In this document: in pieces, positions 6,227 to 6,814 of the stretch
Numbering within the stretch: position 1 is the first letter of the stretch
Layout of the letters: each line of letters begins with the position of its first letter
Origin: Rikenellaceae bacterium
GTDB taxonomy: Bacteria; Bacteroidota; Bacteroidia; Bacteroidales; UBA932
Assembly (NCBI GenBank): GCA_900769905.1
Contig: CAAGIL010000122.1
Location: forward strand, 1 to 6,814
Reading direction: 5' to 3'
Length of the DNA: 6,814 nt
Position numbers and translations under genes: made by a program
Notes under the pieces: model-generated
Seen by the model: the letters and a program-made list of their open reading frames with translations, nothing else
What the model was told of the DNA's origin: nothing
Database searches by the model: none

Positions 6227-6814
6227 ATGATCGCCCTGGCCGACTGCAACTCCTTCTTCGCATCTGTTGAACGGGCCCTTCACCCGGGGCTCAAGGGCAA
6301 GCCCGTGTGCGTGCTCTCGAGCAACGACGGCAACATAGTGGCCCTGACAGCCGAGGCGAAGGCGCTGGGACTAAGGCGCGGAGACCCTTTCTTCAAGGTG
6401 AAGGAGGTAATCGAAAAGAACCACGTTGCCGTGTTCTCCGGCAACCTGATGCTCTACGCTGCAATGTCAAAGAGGGTGCAAAGCATAATGCGGCGTACCG
6501 TGGAGCGGACAGAGTGCTATTCCATCGACGAACAGTTTCTCTACCTCGACGGCTACGAGAAGCACTTCGACCTGGTGGAGCTGATGCGGGGGATGGTGGG
6601 GCAGATTGCCCTCTGGACCGACATCCCGGTGAGCGTGGGCATAGCCAGGACCAAGACTCTGGCCAAGATAGCCAGCAAGTTCGCCAAGCAGTACAAGGGC
6701 TATGAGGGTGTCTGTATGATAGACACCGATGCGAAACGCCGCAAGGCCCTCTCTATGTTCGACCTTGCAGATGTCTGGGGAATAGGGCCCAGGACCTTCG
6801 CCAAGCTCAGCGCC
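6227..6814 (+). CDS. umuC: UmuC-like Y-family translesion DNA polymerase, 3'-truncated by window edge
   Basis: 196 codons are visible and the frame runs open off the right end; the full family length is about 420 residues. The palm and fingers core closely follows E. coli UmuC: IALADCNSFFASVE with metal ligand Asp6, the block VCVLSSNDGNIVAL (27-40), TAEAKALGLRRGDPFFKVK (41-59), FSGNLMLYAAMSKRV (70-84), and the catalytic CYSIDEQF with Asp101/Glu102 at the same numbers as in UmuC. SVGIARTKTLAKIASKFAK and DVWGIGPRT (start of the thumb helix-hairpin-helix) follow. The steric-gate position is Phe11, where E. coli UmuC has Tyr11. It acts on damaged DNA templates together with the cleaved upstream UmuD-like subunit. 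The 2-bp gap to that gene implies co-transcription and coupled translation from the promoter at 5574-5581. Any little-finger domain or beta-clamp motif lies outside the window. Confidence 0.96.
   Translation, partial: MIALADCNSFFASVERALHPGLKGKPVCVLSSNDGNIVALTAEAKALGLRRGDPFFKVKEVIEKNHVAVFSGNLMLYAAMSKRVQSIMRRTVERTECYSIDEQFLYLDGYEKHFDLVELMRGMVGQIALWTDIPVSVGIARTKTLAKIASKFAKQYKGYEGVCMIDTDAKRRKALSMFDLADVWGIGPRTFAKLSA

Noticed and set aside
6307..6705. Plus-strand open frame of 132 codons within umuC in another frame.
   Set aside because: Entirely inside the strongly conserved UmuC core; Arg/Gly/Ala-rich out-of-frame translation.

Overview
The window looks like chromosome of a Bacteroidales bacterium with GC-rich genes. 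Candidates are Alistipes/Rikenellaceae or a Cryptobacteroides-like lineage, but the sequence alone does not fix the genus. Evidence for the order is the fimbrillin-like lipoproteins with LSAC/LAAC lipoboxes, two Bacteroidetes-type -7 promoter boxes (TATCTTTG, matching TAnnTTTG), AT-rich intergenic DNA between GC-rich genes, and little use of Shine-Dalgarno sequences. All genes are on the + strand.

Left part (1-4667): three tandem genes, the first cut by the left edge, joined by an 8-bp overlap and then a 3-bp gap, so almost certainly one transcript. All three encode the same layout: an N-terminal fimbrillin/Mfa-like beta domain and a C-terminal domain with the spaced motifs 'W-R/E-x-P-[TS]...E', 'GYY-[LW]-[ST]-S' and a final 'VRP-[IV]'. 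That pattern is typical of the C-type-lectin-like or FISUMP-like domains common in Bacteroidetes surface lipoproteins. The second and third have clear lipoprotein signal peptides. They probably form or decorate a surface structure; their ligand is unknown.

Junction (4668-5016): a 55-codon reading frame looks like only the C-terminal end of a 2-oxoacid dehydrogenase E2-type acyltransferase. It is probably a remnant. After it comes a 160-bp AT-rich spacer with a long imperfect palindrome, a -7 box and two GATAAG repeats.

Right part (5017-6814): a NimA-like FMN-binding pyridoxamine-phosphate-oxidase-family protein, then a umuDC-type pair. The umuD-like gene is unusual. It encodes a ribbon-helix-helix-like DNA-binding segment fused to a complete UmuD/LexA-type S24 self-cleaving domain, with the Ala-Gly cleavage site and the Ser/Lys dyad present. 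It is followed after 2 bp by umuC, a Y-family polymerase cut by the right edge. Two operator-like inverted repeats frame the umuD promoter, and GATAA/TTATC boxes recur in both the nim-like and umuD promoters. The simplest model is a self-contained DNA-damage module: the umuD-like protein represses its own promoter, and RecA-stimulated self-cleavage both removes the repressor head and releases a UmuD'-sized polymerase subunit. That model is inference.
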